Source: 73-13 sp035555435 (GTDB lineage Bacteria > Actinomycetota > Actinomycetes > Actinomycetales > Microbacteriaceae). Taken from it: a stretch of 27,537 nucleotides of DNA. The translations under genes were made by a program, and so were the position numbers. Below are positions 7,423 through 15,063 of the stretch, one piece after another. Positions within the stretch are counted from its first letter, which is position 1; every line of letters begins with the position of its first letter. The notes under the pieces are model-generated. The model searched no databases and was not told the origin of the DNA. It was given only the letters and a program-made list of their open reading frames with translations. The stretch lies in contig DATMGN010000041.1 of assembly GCA_035555435.1 (NCBI GenBank), positions 1 through 27,537 on the forward strand, read 5' to 3'.

Positions 7423-8607
7423 CTAGCGCGCGGCCCCCGCCGGCGCATGCGCATCGAGCCAGGGCAGCAGTTCCGGCATCGCCCGGAGCGCGACGAGCCC
7501 GTGTCCGGTGCCGGGGATGACGATGCTGTCGACGGCCGTACCAAGCGCCTGCTGCCCGGCGACGAAGCGCGCGGTGAGCTCGGGGCGCACGAGCGTGTCG
7601 GTCGCGCCCTGTGCGACGAAGAGCGGCACCCCGAGCTTCACGCCCCCGGGCGTGTTGGCCTGGAGCAGGTCGACCCACGGCTGGGTCGTCGCGGGGTCGG
7701 CGATGAGGAACTCGCCGTCGATGTAGGGCTCGCCGAGGGCGTGCAGCTGCGAGTTCTGGCCGAGCAGGCACAGCTTCGCCATCTGCGGCACGACGTCGAC
7801 GGCGTCCGGCACGAGGATCGACTCGAGGGTGACCCCCGGGGTGTCGGCGTAGACGGACGTGTAGGCGTCGAACGCGTACGCGGCGATCGAGACCCCGGAG
7901 ATGTCGTCGATGTCGGCGTCGAGCAGTTCGCCGAGGTCGACGGCGGGGGCGGCGACGGCGATCGCCTCGACCTGCAGCTCGGGCGCGTACTCGTCGGCGA
8001 GTTGCGCGGCGAAGAGGACGGCGTGGCCGCCCTGCGAGTGACCCCAGAACGCGACGCGCTCGCTCGCTCCGACACCGAGCTGCTGAGCGGCGCGGACGGA
8101 GTCGAGCACGTTGCGACCCTCGGTCGAGCCGACGAGGTACGCGTTCTCTCCGGGCAGGCCCATGCCGGAGTAGTCGGTGTAGGCGACGGCGTAGCCGCGC
8201 GCGATGAGGTCGGCGAAGCCTTCGATGAGGTCGAAGGGGTCGATTCCGACGGAGGGCGCGCACCGTCCCATGGATCCTGTCGTCGGGTGACCCCAGGCGA
8301 TGACGGTGCGGCCGCCGTCGGGCGCGGGGCCCTGGGGCACCGCCACGACGCCGGACACGAGGATGTCCTGCCCGTTCAGGTCGGTCGAGTGGTAGACGAC
8401 CCGGTAGGCGTCGACGCCGTCGGGGGCGCTCGTGATTGGCTCGCTGCGGACGATGTCTCCGGGCGCGCCGCTCGGCGTGGGGGTCGGGACCGAGTAGAAC
8501 GAGCCCTCGAGTCCTGCTTCGACGGCGCCGTCGAAGAGGCGCCTCGGCCATTCGCAGGCGGTGAGCATACCGAGCGCGAGCACCGCGGTGAGAGCGGCCG
8601 CGATCAA
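7423..8607 (-). CDS. Secretory-lipase-type (LIP family) alpha/beta hydrolase lipoprotein
   Basis: A 394-residue exported hydrolase. The N-terminus is a lipoprotein signal with lipobox LTAC (Cys18). The nucleophile elbow is GHSQGG with Ser191, the acid is probably the Asp in GATDTLV, and the histidine is in PGTGHGLV near residue 370. The fold and the sequence AWGHPTTG-CAPS match the secretory lipase (LIP) family of esterases. The only canonical start is TTG 8607, which overlaps the BVMO stop as TTGA, so translation is coupled. The basic residues Arg-Arg expected at the signal peptide start lie just upstream, after an ATC codon (8616-8614), with an in-frame stop two codons before that. It probably hydrolyses an extracellular ester and delivers the substrate for this operon. 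Confidence 0.85.
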   Translation of the reverse strand: MIAAALTAVLALGMLTACEWPRRLFDGAVEAGLEGSFYSVPTPTPSGAPGDIVRSEPITSAPDGVDAYRVVYHSTDLNGQDILVSGVVAVPQGPAPDGGRTVIAWGHPTTGSMGRCAPSVGIDPFDLIEGFADLIARGYAVAYTDYSGMGLPGENAYLVGSTEGRNVLDSVRAAQQLGVGASERVAFWGHSQGGHAVLFAAQLADEYAPELQVEAIAVAAPAVDLGELLDADIDDISGVSIAAYAFDAYTSVYADTPGVTLESILVPDAVDVVPQMAKLCLLGQNSQLHALGEPYIDGEFLIADPATTQPWVDLLQANTPGGVKLGVPLFVAQGATDTLVRPELTARFVAGQQALGTAVDSIVIPGTGHGLVALRAMPELLPWLDAHAPAGAAR

Positions 8608-10250
8608 CCTTCGGATGTCTCACCCGCTTTCGCGAGGACGAAGCCCTCGTATCCGCTCGCCTCGACGTCGGCGAGGACGTTCCGATAGGCGGGGATGCCG
8701 CCCGCATATGCGAGGAACGCGTTCGGCTTGCCGGGGACGTTCGCGCCGAAGTACCAGGAGCCGGTCGCGCGCGAGTGGACGAGGATCTGCGCGATGCCGT
8801 CGACCTGCGCGCCCCAGTCGGCGGCGGCGGCCGGCTCGGGCTCGACGGTGCGCACGCCGTGCGCCTCGGCGTGGGCGATGAGGTCCGCGAGGAATGGCAC
8901 GTGCTGCTCGATGGCCTTGACGACGTTCGCCATGATCGATGGGCTTTGCGGGCCGGAGATCATGAAGAGGTTGGGGAAGCCGACGACCTGGATCCCGAGG
9001 TGCGTCGCGGGGCCGCCCGCCCACGCCTCGCGCAGCCCTCGGCCGTCGCGGCCGACGATGTCGATCGCGAGGATGGGCCCCGTGCCCGCGTCGTAGCCGG
9101 TCGCGAAGACGATCGCGTCGAGCGGGATCTCCCGTCCATCGGCGAGGCGCACGCCGTCGCGGGTGAAGCGTGCGATGGGCGTCGCGTTCAGGTCGACGGC
9201 GTCGACGTCGTCGCGGTTGAACGTCTCATAGAAGTCGGTGTCGATGACGATGCGACGCGCGCCGACCGGGTACGTCTGGCTCGTGAGGGTCGCGGCGATC
9301 GCGGGATCGCGCACGATCCCGCGGGCCTTGGCCCTCAGCCACTCGGCGAGCAGCTCGTTGGACTCGACGTCGACGAGGAGATCGTCGAAGGTGCTGAGGA
9401 TGGCAGAGCCGCCCGCGTCCCACGCGGACTGGAACGCGGCCTCCCGCTCATCGGCGCTCGCGGCCTTCGCCGACGGGCCGTACGACGGGAAGTGGACGCC
9501 GAGGGGGGCGTTCCGGTTGCGCTCGCGGCGCTCCGCGCCCCCGACGAGCAGCTCCTGGTACTCCGCTGTCGAGACCGGGTGGTTGCGGGCGGGCACGACG
9601 TAGCTCGGGGTGCGCACGAGCACCGTGAGCCGCTCGGCGATCTGCGCGAGCGGCGGGATGACCTGGACGCCGCTGGAGCCGGTGCCCATGACGGCGATGC
9701 GCTTGCCGGCGAGGTCAGGCTCCGTCTCGGGCCAGTCGCCCGCGACGAGCTGCAGCCCGGCGAAGTCGTCGAGGCCGTCGTAGTCCGGCAGCTGGGGGCG
9801 GGAGAGGGCGCCGACGGCGAGGACGAGCCACTTCGCCGTTACCGTCTCCCTCTCGGCCGCGCCGTCGACGGTGACGACCCAGCGTCCGCTCGCCTCGTCC
9901 CAGCGCGCGGCCGTGACGGTCGCGTTCAGCTGGATCCCGTCTCGGATCCCGTAGCGGTCGACGACGTGGTCGAGGTAGCGCAGGATCTCGGGCTGCGAGG
10001 GGTAGCGCTCGGACCAGACCCATTCGCGCTCGAGCTCGGGGTCGAACTCGTAGGAGTAGTCGAACGAGTCAAAGTCGCAGCGCGCGCCCGGGTAGCGATT
10101 CCAGTACCACGTGCCGCCGATCCCGGCGCCGCGCTCGTAGACGCGGGCGCGCAGGCCGTCGGCCCGTGCTCGCTGCAGCATGTGGATCCCGGCGAAGCCG
10201 GCGCCGACGATGACGAGGTCGAGCTCCCCCGTGCCTTCGTGCATGCTCAC
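8604..10250 (-). CDS. Baeyer-Villiger monooxygenase, cyclohexanone monooxygenase-like flavoprotein
   Basis: A 548-residue FAD- and NADPH-dependent type I BVMO, inserting oxygen next to a ketone to give an ester or lactone. The FAD motif GAGFAG is at about 16-21. The signature GGTWYWNRYPGARCD (about 45-59) includes the conserved Asp59. The NADPH motif is GTGSSG (about 189-194). YPVGARR and FATGYDAGTG match the CHMO family closely. The classical fingerprint FxGxxxHxxxW reads FAGLQLVAGDW at 163-173, with Val169 where His is conserved. The start is GTG 10250, or ATG 10244, with no clear ribosome binding site, 12 bp after the esterase gene. Its stop overlaps the lipase start. With the dehydrogenase and esterases it suggests an alcohol-ketone-ester-acid route. 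Confidence 0.9.
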   Translation of the reverse strand: MSMHEGTGELDLVIVGAGFAGIHMLQRARADGLRARVYERGAGIGGTWYWNRYPGARCDFDSFDYSYEFDPELEREWVWSERYPSQPEILRYLDHVVDRYGIRDGIQLNATVTAARWDEASGRWVVTVDGAAERETVTAKWLVLAVGALSRPQLPDYDGLDDFAGLQLVAGDWPETEPDLAGKRIAVMGTGSSGVQVIPPLAQIAERLTVLVRTPSYVVPARNHPVSTAEYQELLVGGAERRERNRNAPLGVHFPSYGPSAKAASADEREAAFQSAWDAGGSAILSTFDDLLVDVESNELLAEWLRAKARGIVRDPAIAATLTSQTYPVGARRIVIDTDFYETFNRDDVDAVDLNATPIARFTRDGVRLADGREIPLDAIVFATGYDAGTGPILAIDIVGRDGRGLREAWAGGPATHLGIQVVGFPNLFMISGPQSPSIMANVVKAIEQHVPFLADLIAHAEAHGVRTVEPEPAAAADWGAQVDGIAQILVHSRATGSWYFGANVPGKPNAFLAYAGGIPAYRNVLADVEASGYEGFVLAKAGETSEG

Positions 10251-10262
10251 GGCGCGGCCCGC

Positions 10263-11144
10263 TCAGGCCGTGTGCTCGGCGACGAAGCGGCCGACGTCGG
10301 CGATCGCGCGATCGGCCTCCGGGAGCAGGCCCGCGAAGCTCGCGTAGACGTGCGGCATGCCGGGGCGCACCTGCAGGTCGACCTCGACTCCATCGGTCGC
10401 GAGGGCCGCCGCGAACTCGAGCGAGTCGTTGAGCAGGATCTCGATCGAGCCGACCTGGATGAGCGTCGGCGGCAGGCCGCTGAGGTCGGCGTAGAGCGGG
10501 CTCACACCTTCGTCTCCGGGGTCGACGTCGCCGACGTAGCGCGCGGCGGAGGCGAGCAGCCCGTCGCGTGTGAGGCTCGGATCGGCCTCGGCGTTCGTCT
10601 CGTAGGAGTCCGACTCGCAGCTCAGGTCGACCCAGGGCGAGAAGAGCACCGCGCATGCGGGCAGCGGCTCGCCCGCGTCGCGCAGCCGCACGAGTGTCGC
10701 GGCGACGAGCCCGCCGCCGGCGGAGTCGCCCGCGATCGCGACCCGGTCGGCCCCGTGCTTCGCGATGACGGCCGAGACGACGGCGACGGCGTCCTCGACG
10801 CCGGCGGGGTACGGGTCCTCGGGCGCGAGCCGGTACGCGACGCTGATGCCTTCGGCCGCCGACGCGTCGACGAGTGCGCCGAGGATACCGGCGTAGCCGC
10901 GTGTGGAGCCGGAGACGTAGGCGCCGCCGTGCAGGTAGATGAGGACGCGGTCGCCCGTCTGCGCGGTGCGCGCGGTCAGGACCGGGATGCCGGCGATCTC
11001 AGCATCCGCGTAGTCGACATGCTCCGGGAGCGGCGCCGCCATGAGCATCGCATCGAAGTCGCGGCGCAGCGCCTCGACCGGACCCTGAAAGTCCAAGCCG
11101 CTGCCGCGCAGCATCCCGTAGACCATCTCGCGTGCGTCGGACAC
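10263..11144 (-). CDS. HSL-family (family IV) alpha/beta hydrolase, probable esterase
   Basis: A 293-residue cytoplasmic esterase of the hormone-sensitive-lipase family. The oxyanion-hole motif is HGGA (72-75), the nucleophile elbow GDSAG has Ser141, and VGSIEILLND supplies a Glu at the acid position, as in many family members. The histidine is in GMPHVY near the C-terminus. GTG 11144 was chosen because GAGGAGG lies 7 nt upstream. ATG 11189 would add 15 residues and sits 5 nt behind a TAGCGT -10 box. It is the first gene of the minus-strand operon that continues with the BVMO, so it is a good candidate to hydrolyse the ester made by that enzyme. Confidence 0.88.
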   Translation of the reverse strand: MSDAREMVYGMLRGSGLDFQGPVEALRRDFDAMLMAAPLPEHVDYADAEIAGIPVLTARTAQTGDRVLIYLHGGAYVSGSTRGYAGILGALVDASAAEGISVAYRLAPEDPYPAGVEDAVAVVSAVIAKHGADRVAIAGDSAGGGLVAATLVRLRDAGEPLPACAVLFSPWVDLSCESDSYETNAEADPSLTRDGLLASAARYVGDVDPGDEGVSPLYADLSGLPPTLIQVGSIEILLNDSLEFAAALATDGVEVDLQVRPGMPHVYASFAGLLPEADRAIADVGRFVAEHTA

Positions 11145-11261
11145 CTGCGGACCTCCTCGTCCCGGTTTCGCGGCCGCGTCGCCGCTCATCCGCCACGCTA
11201 GCGGGTCTATCGTGAGAGGCACCAACTCCTGCAATGGGGCAGGGGGCAAGGAGAGATGTTC
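11145..11261. promoter_or_regulatory. Divergent promoter region between the esterase operon and the SDR gene
   Basis: The 117-bp gap carries a plus-strand -10 candidate TATCGT (11208-11213) for the SDR and a minus-strand TAGCGT (11200-11195) for the esterase operon, almost back to back. AAGGAG at 11248-11253 serves the SDR, and GAGGAGG serves the esterase. No clear -35 boxes are visible. Shared control of both units is plausible. Confidence 0.5.
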
Positions 11262-12065
11262 ATGTCCGCCACTCGGGACTTCACAGGGAAGAACGCTGTC
11301 ATCACCGGGGGCGCCGGCGGCATCGGCCAGGCGACGGCGATCGTGCTCGCGAGACGCGGGGCGCGGGTGCTCCTCGTCGACCGGGACGAGGGCCTGCTGG
11401 CCAAGGCCGTCGATCGGGTCGCCCGCGAGGCGGACGCCGCCGGCCGGATCCACGCGTTCCCCTCCGACGTGACCGATGAAGCGCAGGTCAAGGCATACGC
11501 CGAGTATGCCCGCGACGAGCTTGGCGGGATCGACGCGTTCTTCAACAACGCGGGGATCGAGGGCGCAGTCGCGCATATCACCGAGTATCCGACCGACGTC
11601 TTCGACCAGGTCATGGCGGTCAACGTGCGCGGCGTCTTCCTCGGGCTCAAGTACGTACTGCCGGGGATGATCGCGCGCGGACGCGGCGCGGTCGTCAACA
11701 CGGCGTCGATCGCGGCGGCGACGGGGCTGTCGGGCTCCGCCGCCTACGGCGCGGCGAAGCACGCGGTCGTCGGCCTGACGAAGATGGCGGTCGCGGACCT
11801 GAAGGACTCGGGCGTGCGGGTGAACGCGGTCCTGCCGGGGATGATCGACACCCGGATGCTCCGGGCGCTCGTGACCGAGCTCGTCGGCGAGGAGGAGGCG
11901 GGACTCGCCGCCGTCTCGACGTCGGTGCCGCTCGGGCGCATCGGCTCGCCGTTCGAGGTCGCGGAGGTCGTCGCGTTCCTGCTGTCCGACGCCGCGGCGT
12001 ACGTGACCGGCGGCGAGTACAACGTCGAGGGTGGCGCCCTCGCGACGCTCTACAACGGCGGCTGA
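11262..12065 (+). CDS. SDR family NAD-dependent oxidoreductase
   Basis: A 267-residue classical short-chain dehydrogenase. The glycine motif TGGAGGIG is at residues 15-22. Asp40 after the second strand favours NAD over NADP. NNAG is at 95-98, and the catalytic residues are Ser149, Tyr162 and Lys166 (YGAAK). The C-terminal block ending VTGGEYNVEGG is standard for the family. Two ATGs occur, at 11256 and 11262. The second is preferred because AAGGAG (11248-11253) is then 8 nt away instead of 2. The gene is divergent from the esterase-BVMO operon and probably interconverts an alcohol and ketone in the same pathway, though the substrate cannot be read from the sequence. Confidence 0.92.
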   Translation: MSATRDFTGKNAVITGGAGGIGQATAIVLARRGARVLLVDRDEGLLAKAVDRVAREADAAGRIHAFPSDVTDEAQVKAYAEYARDELGGIDAFFNNAGIEGAVAHITEYPTDVFDQVMAVNVRGVFLGLKYVLPGMIARGRGAVVNTASIAAATGLSGSAAYGAAKHAVVGLTKMAVADLKDSGVRVNAVLPGMIDTRMLRALVTELVGEEEAGLAAVSTSVPLGRIGSPFEVAEVVAFLLSDAAAYVTGGEYNVEGGALATLYNGG

Positions 12066-12076
12066 GCGCGGCTCAG
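12062..12076. terminator. Inverted repeat spanning both stop codons of a convergent pair
   Basis: CTGAGC (12062-12067) and GCTCAG (12071-12076) pair around GCG. The TGA of the SDR gene lies in the left arm, and the TGA of the convergent PPOX gene lies in the right arm. The 6-bp stem is GC-rich but lacks a T-run. It resembles the longer repeat at 18449-18472. Confidence 0.5.
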
Positions 12077-12510
12077 AACGGCTTGTTGCCGAAGGCGGAG
12101 ATCGGCTCGAACTGGTAGATGAGCCGGCCGTCGGCGGCCATCTGCGCGCGGAACGCGTCGTCGTCGAACTCTCCCTGCCCGAACCACGTCAACGGTCCCT
12201 CCGGCTTGCGCTGGAGTTGGCGGAAGTAGCGCAGGTTGAGCTCGGCGGCGTCCGGCCCGTCGAGGATCGTCACCTCGGCGTGGACGCTCAGAAAATCGAA
12301 CACGTCGTCCCAGATGAAGAGCGTGGAACGAGGGTCCTCGCGCAGCCGGCGCGTGCGCACCCGGTCCCGCGTCCCGCTCGACCAGATCTTGCCGTCGACC
12401 ACCTGGTAGGCGATGCGCACCGGCTTCGGCACGCCGTGCGCGTCGACTGTGATCATGGCTGCCGCGCGGTGCTCGGCGACGAACTGGAACGCTCCGGGAG
12501 TCAGGCTCAT
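12073..12510 (-). CDS. Pyridoxamine 5'-phosphate oxidase-fold protein, possibly F420/flavin dependent
   Basis: A 145-residue single-domain split-barrel protein of the PPOX class. The N-terminal half shows the family pattern AAAMITVDAHGVPKPVRIAYQVVDGKIW and DRVRTRRLREDPRSTLFIWDD, the strand-loop that holds the cofactor phosphate. The C-terminal part (WFGQGEFDDDAF and LIYQFEPISAFG) follows typical actinobacterial members, some of which use F420 rather than FMN. The gene appears leaderless: TAGTCT (12522-12517, minus strand) is 6 nt before ATG 12510, and no Shine-Dalgarno sequence is seen. It converges with the SDR gene, 7 bp between stops. Substrate unknown. Confidence 0.82.
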   Translation of the reverse strand: MSLTPGAFQFVAEHRAAAMITVDAHGVPKPVRIAYQVVDGKIWSSGTRDRVRTRRLREDPRSTLFIWDDVFDFLSVHAEVTILDGPDAAELNLRYFRQLQRKPEGPLTWFGQGEFDDDAFRAQMAADGRLIYQFEPISAFGNKPF

Positions 12511-12533
12511 CCCGCGAGACTACCGTCCGGCGC

Positions 12534-12926
12534 TCAGTCCCCCGGCACCGCGGCGACCGCCTCGACCTCGACGAGCGCCCCTGGATTGGCCGGCTTCACC
12601 GCGAGCACGGACACGGCCGTGCGCGCCGACCAGACCCGCTGCGAGGCGGCGTACGCCTCCATGGGATCGATGCTCGGATCGAGGTAGATCGTGAGCTTCG
12701 CGACGTGGTGGATGTCGGTGCCCGCCGCCTCCAGGACGGCGATGACGTTTCGCAGCGCCTGCTCGGTCTGGGGTCCGAGCCCGCCGTCGACGAGCGCACC
12801 TGTCGCGTCCGTGCCGTTCTGCCCGCCGACGTAGAGCGTGCGGCCCGCTGCGAGCACCATGCCCTGCGCGAAGGCGGGGCTGTGGAAGCTCGACGGCGGA
12901 TCGATCGGGATCGGTCGGTGTGTCAT
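12534..12926 (-). CDS. RidA/YjgF/UK114 family protein (enamine/imine deaminase type)
   Basis: A 130-residue RidA-like protein. RidA hydrolyses reactive enamines and imines released by PLP enzymes; other subfamilies act in catabolic pathways. Visible family features are the LYVGGQNGTDATGALVDGGLGPQTEQALRNV segment, LTIYL, and the C-terminal RTAVSVLAVKPANPGALVEVEAVA, where the Arg is in the usual catalytic position. Length is typical. ATG 12926 is preceded by GGAGAGGAG about 6 nt upstream, so it is a leadered gene, unlike its PPOX neighbour. The longer insertion in the PANPGALVEVEA loop suggests a subfamily other than archetypal RidA. Confidence 0.88.
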   Translation of the reverse strand: MTHRPIPIDPPSSFHSPAFAQGMVLAAGRTLYVGGQNGTDATGALVDGGLGPQTEQALRNVIAVLEAAGTDIHHVAKLTIYLDPSIDPMEAYAASQRVWSARTAVSVLAVKPANPGALVEVEAVAAVPGD

Positions 12927-12967
12927 GAGGTCTCCTCTCCTGCCGTCAGTCTGGCGGGCACCCCCGA

Positions 12968-13015
12968 CACGAACGCGGCGAGGCGCCCCGTGATGGGACG
13001 CCTCGCCGATTCGTG
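12968..13015 (-). terminator. Long hairpin downstream of hdeD, probable terminator
   Basis: CGGCGAGGCG (12976-12985) pairs perfectly with CGCCTCGCCG (12999-13008). After a small bulge the stem continues with CACGAA (12968-12973) and TTCGTG (13010-13015). It lies just beyond the stop of the minus-strand hdeD-like gene and before ridA. No T-run follows. It is the strongest hairpin in the window. Confidence 0.7.
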
Positions 13016-13020
13016 CGGAC

Positions 13021-13596
13021 TCAGTAGGCGACAGCGGCGCCGAACGAGCCCCCCTTGTAGGTGAAGGCGCGGATGACCTGGACGATGCCGAGGACGATGA
13101 GCGCGATGCCGAGGAACAGCCACAGCAGCGCGGCGGCCCACAGCGGCGCGAGCAGGATGAAGATGCCCGCGATGATGCTGATGATCGCGTAGAAGATCGT
13201 CCAGCCCTTCGAGGCGACCTGGCCGAGCAGCGTCAGCGCGACGATGCCCTCGACGATCCAGCTCACGCCGATGAAGATCGTGACGATGAAGGCCAGGATG
13301 AGCGTCGCGTCACCCGGGTTGAGGAACGCGATGATGCCGGCCGCGATGAACAGCGCGCCGAGCACGATGTGACCGATGCGCGCCCATGCACCGAGGCCCT
13401 TGGAGAAGATCCCGAGGCCGAGGTAGACGAGCCCCGCGACGACCGCGTAGATCGCGATCAGGATGGTGATGATCGCGGCGGTCTTGAGCGGCCACACGAG
13501 CACCAGGATGCCGAGCACGACGGCGACGAGACCCCCGATGCCGAGGACGACGCGGATGGCGTTCGTAGATTTCTTTGCGGTCGAGCTTTCAGACAA
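13021..13596 (-). CDS. HdeD family (DUF308) membrane protein
   Basis: A 191-residue membrane protein with about six hydrophobic helices in HdeD/DUF308 repeats. Examples are RVVLGIGGLVAVVLGILVLVWP at the start and a later repeat ending LIVLGIVQVIRAF. HdeD in Escherichia coli is linked to acid resistance, but most actinobacterial members have no known role. TTG 13596 is selected because AAGGAGG lies 6 nt upstream, and upstream reading in this frame carries no domain. The N-terminus (SESSTAKKSTNAIR) is short and hydrophilic. A strong hairpin follows the stop. The gene is divergent from the DUF4287 gene across 97 bp. Confidence 0.88.
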   Translation of the reverse strand: MSESSTAKKSTNAIRVVLGIGGLVAVVLGILVLVWPLKTAAIITILIAIYAVVAGLVYLGLGIFSKGLGAWARIGHIVLGALFIAAGIIAFLNPGDATLILAFIVTIFIGVSWIVEGIVALTLLGQVASKGWTIFYAIISIIAGIFILLAPLWAAALLWLFLGIALIVLGIVQVIRAFTYKGGSFGAAVAY

Positions 13597-13693
13597 CTCG
13601 TGCCTCCTTGTGATGACGGACGACGGCGTCCAGTCTGGATATTGCTTGCATGCTAGCGGTCCGGGGCCCCCGCCCGGCGATACCATCGTGCGC

Positions 13694-13942
13694 ATGTCCG
13701 AGCATCGCGTTCCGGCGCCCGCCATCGCGCCGGGCGAGCAGCTGAAGGGCCCGGCCTCCTACTTCCCGAGCATCGAGCGCACCTACGGGCGCGCGGTGCA
13801 GGACTGGCTCGATCTCGCCGCCGACCGTCTCGACGATCACCCGCACATGGAGGTCGTCGCGTGGCTCAAGTCGGAGCACGGGCTCGGGCACGGGCATGCG
13901 AACGCGATCGTCGCCTACGCGAAGGCGGCGCTCGCCGGCTGA
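13694..13942 (+). CDS. DUF4287 domain protein
   Basis: An 82-residue soluble protein made up almost entirely of the DUF4287 domain: GPASYFPSIERTYGRAVQDW (about residues 18-37), then MEVVAWLKSEHGLGHGHANAIVAYAKA (about 51-77). The glycine- and histidine-rich GLGHGHAN motif is the family hallmark. The function is unknown; related proteins are often near DUF5655 or other small stress genes. ATG 13694 is preceded at 7 nt by TACCAT (13681-13686), a -10 box, and there is no Shine-Dalgarno sequence, so the transcript is probably leaderless. It converges with the DUF998 gene with 7 bp between stops. Confidence 0.85.
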   Translation: MSEHRVPAPAIAPGEQLKGPASYFPSIERTYGRAVQDWLDLAADRLDDHPHMEVVAWLKSEHGLGHGHANAIVAYAKAALAG

Positions 13943-13949
13943 TCGGCCG

Positions 13950-14999
13950 CTACTCGCTCCGCTCGGCCGTCGCGGTGAGGAAGCGGATGAAGATCGCGAT
14001 CCAACCGAAAATGAGCGCGAAGACGGCGATCTCGAACGCGGTGAGATTGAAGTAGCCGGTGAGGAACAGCACGATCGAGCCGACGAACGCGATCGCGATC
14101 GCGGCCGTCGACAGGAAGAACGCGCGAGGCAGTCCGCGCAGCAGCCACGGCGAGGAGCCGAGCAGCCCGAAGAACATGAGGGCCATGCCGGAGGCCGAGA
14201 GGTTGTGGATGGGCTCGTTGACGTTGAGCGGCACGATCCCGACCATCGCGAGCATGACGCCCATGATCGCGAACAGCACGGCGACCACCCCGGGACCGCG
14301 ACGGGAGCGGAGCCGGTCGGCGACGACGAGCGCGGTCATATCGGACTGCACGTAGGTGGCGAACGTGGTGACGAGCAGGCCGCCGGCGATGAGCGTGCCG
14401 TTGAAGGCGAAGCTGGAGAAGGTGCCGAAGGTGCCGAGCTCGCTGAAGTGGTAGCGCCACCAGTCCTGCTCCGGCGACGTCGCCATCGCGCTCAGCGTGC
14501 CGAGCGCGACGAACGACACGAGCAGTGAGGACAGTCGCTGCGTCGTCATGCGCGAGGCGGACAGGTACGTCAGGTAGGCGACGAGGCCGATCGAGACGGC
14601 GCCGAGGATGCCGCCGCCGAAGGGCCGCAGCACGACGCCGACGAAGCCGAGTCCGAGCACGAGGTAGACGAGCGCGATCACGAGTGCGGCGAGCGCGGCG
14701 TGCACGACGGTCACGGCGATCGTGTTGACGATGATGCGCCACAGCGGCAGGGTCTTGCGCCACTCCTGCCCCGAGACCCGGGACGATCGCGCGTACGCGG
14801 TCGCCGAGGAGGCGACCGCGACCCCCGCTGCGGCGAACGAGGCGAAGGCTCCCGCGGAGGGCCAGCCCCAGAACTCCAGCCCCATGCCGATCGTCGCGAC
14901 GATCCCGAGGATGGCGCCGAGCGCGCCAGCGGACAGCGCCGCGTAGATCGCCTCGGTCTCGCCACGGACGGTGCGCGGCTGGGCCGAATGCGTGGACAC
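13950..14999 (-). CDS. DUF998-like polytopic membrane protein
   Basis: A 349-residue membrane protein with about eight to nine hydrophobic helices. The WWRYHFSELGTFGTFSSFAFNGTLIAGGLLV segment near the middle matches the DUF998 pattern (helix, SxLG loop, F-NGTLI). An extra N-terminal block of about four helices precedes it. Function unknown. GTG 14999 is taken as the start: TATACC (15011-15006, minus strand) lies 6 nt upstream as a -10 box, no ribosome binding site is visible, and upstream translation has no domain. The divergent neighbour is a LuxR-type regulator 64 bp away, and a 10-bp direct repeat covers this start codon, so the regulator may control this gene. Confidence 0.75.
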   Translation of the reverse strand: MSTHSAQPRTVRGETEAIYAALSAGALGAILGIVATIGMGLEFWGWPSAGAFASFAAAGVAVASSATAYARSSRVSGQEWRKTLPLWRIIVNTIAVTVVHAALAALVIALVYLVLGLGFVGVVLRPFGGGILGAVSIGLVAYLTYLSASRMTTQRLSSLLVSFVALGTLSAMATSPEQDWWRYHFSELGTFGTFSSFAFNGTLIAGGLLVTTFATYVQSDMTALVVADRLRSRRGPGVVAVLFAIMGVMLAMVGIVPLNVNEPIHNLSASGMALMFFGLLGSSPWLLRGLPRAFFLSTAAIAIAFVGSIVLFLTGYFNLTAFEIAVFALIFGWIAIFIRFLTATAERSE

Positions 15000-15055
15000 A
15001 GGGCAGGTATACCGCATGGCCGCCTGCCGCGCGTGGACACGGTCCTCGGTAGGCT
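14990..15055. promoter_or_regulatory. Divergent promoter/operator region, DUF998 gene and LuxR-type regulator
   Basis: GCGTGGACAC occurs twice as a perfect direct repeat at 14990-14999 and 15031-15040, start to start 41 bp (about four helical turns). Between the copies, GGCAGG (15002-15007) and CCTGCC (15023-15028) form an inverted repeat that overlaps the minus-strand -10 box (15011-15006). The plus-strand -10 box TAGGCT (15050-15055) lies just right of the second copy. The layout suits autoregulation and control of the divergent gene. Confidence 0.55.
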
Positions 15056-15063
15056 TCCGAGCC

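Noticed and set aside
8775..11201. An 808-codon plus-strand open frame over the BVMO and esterase genes
   Set aside because: Same composition artefact. The minus strand carries complete catalytic motifs in both genes.
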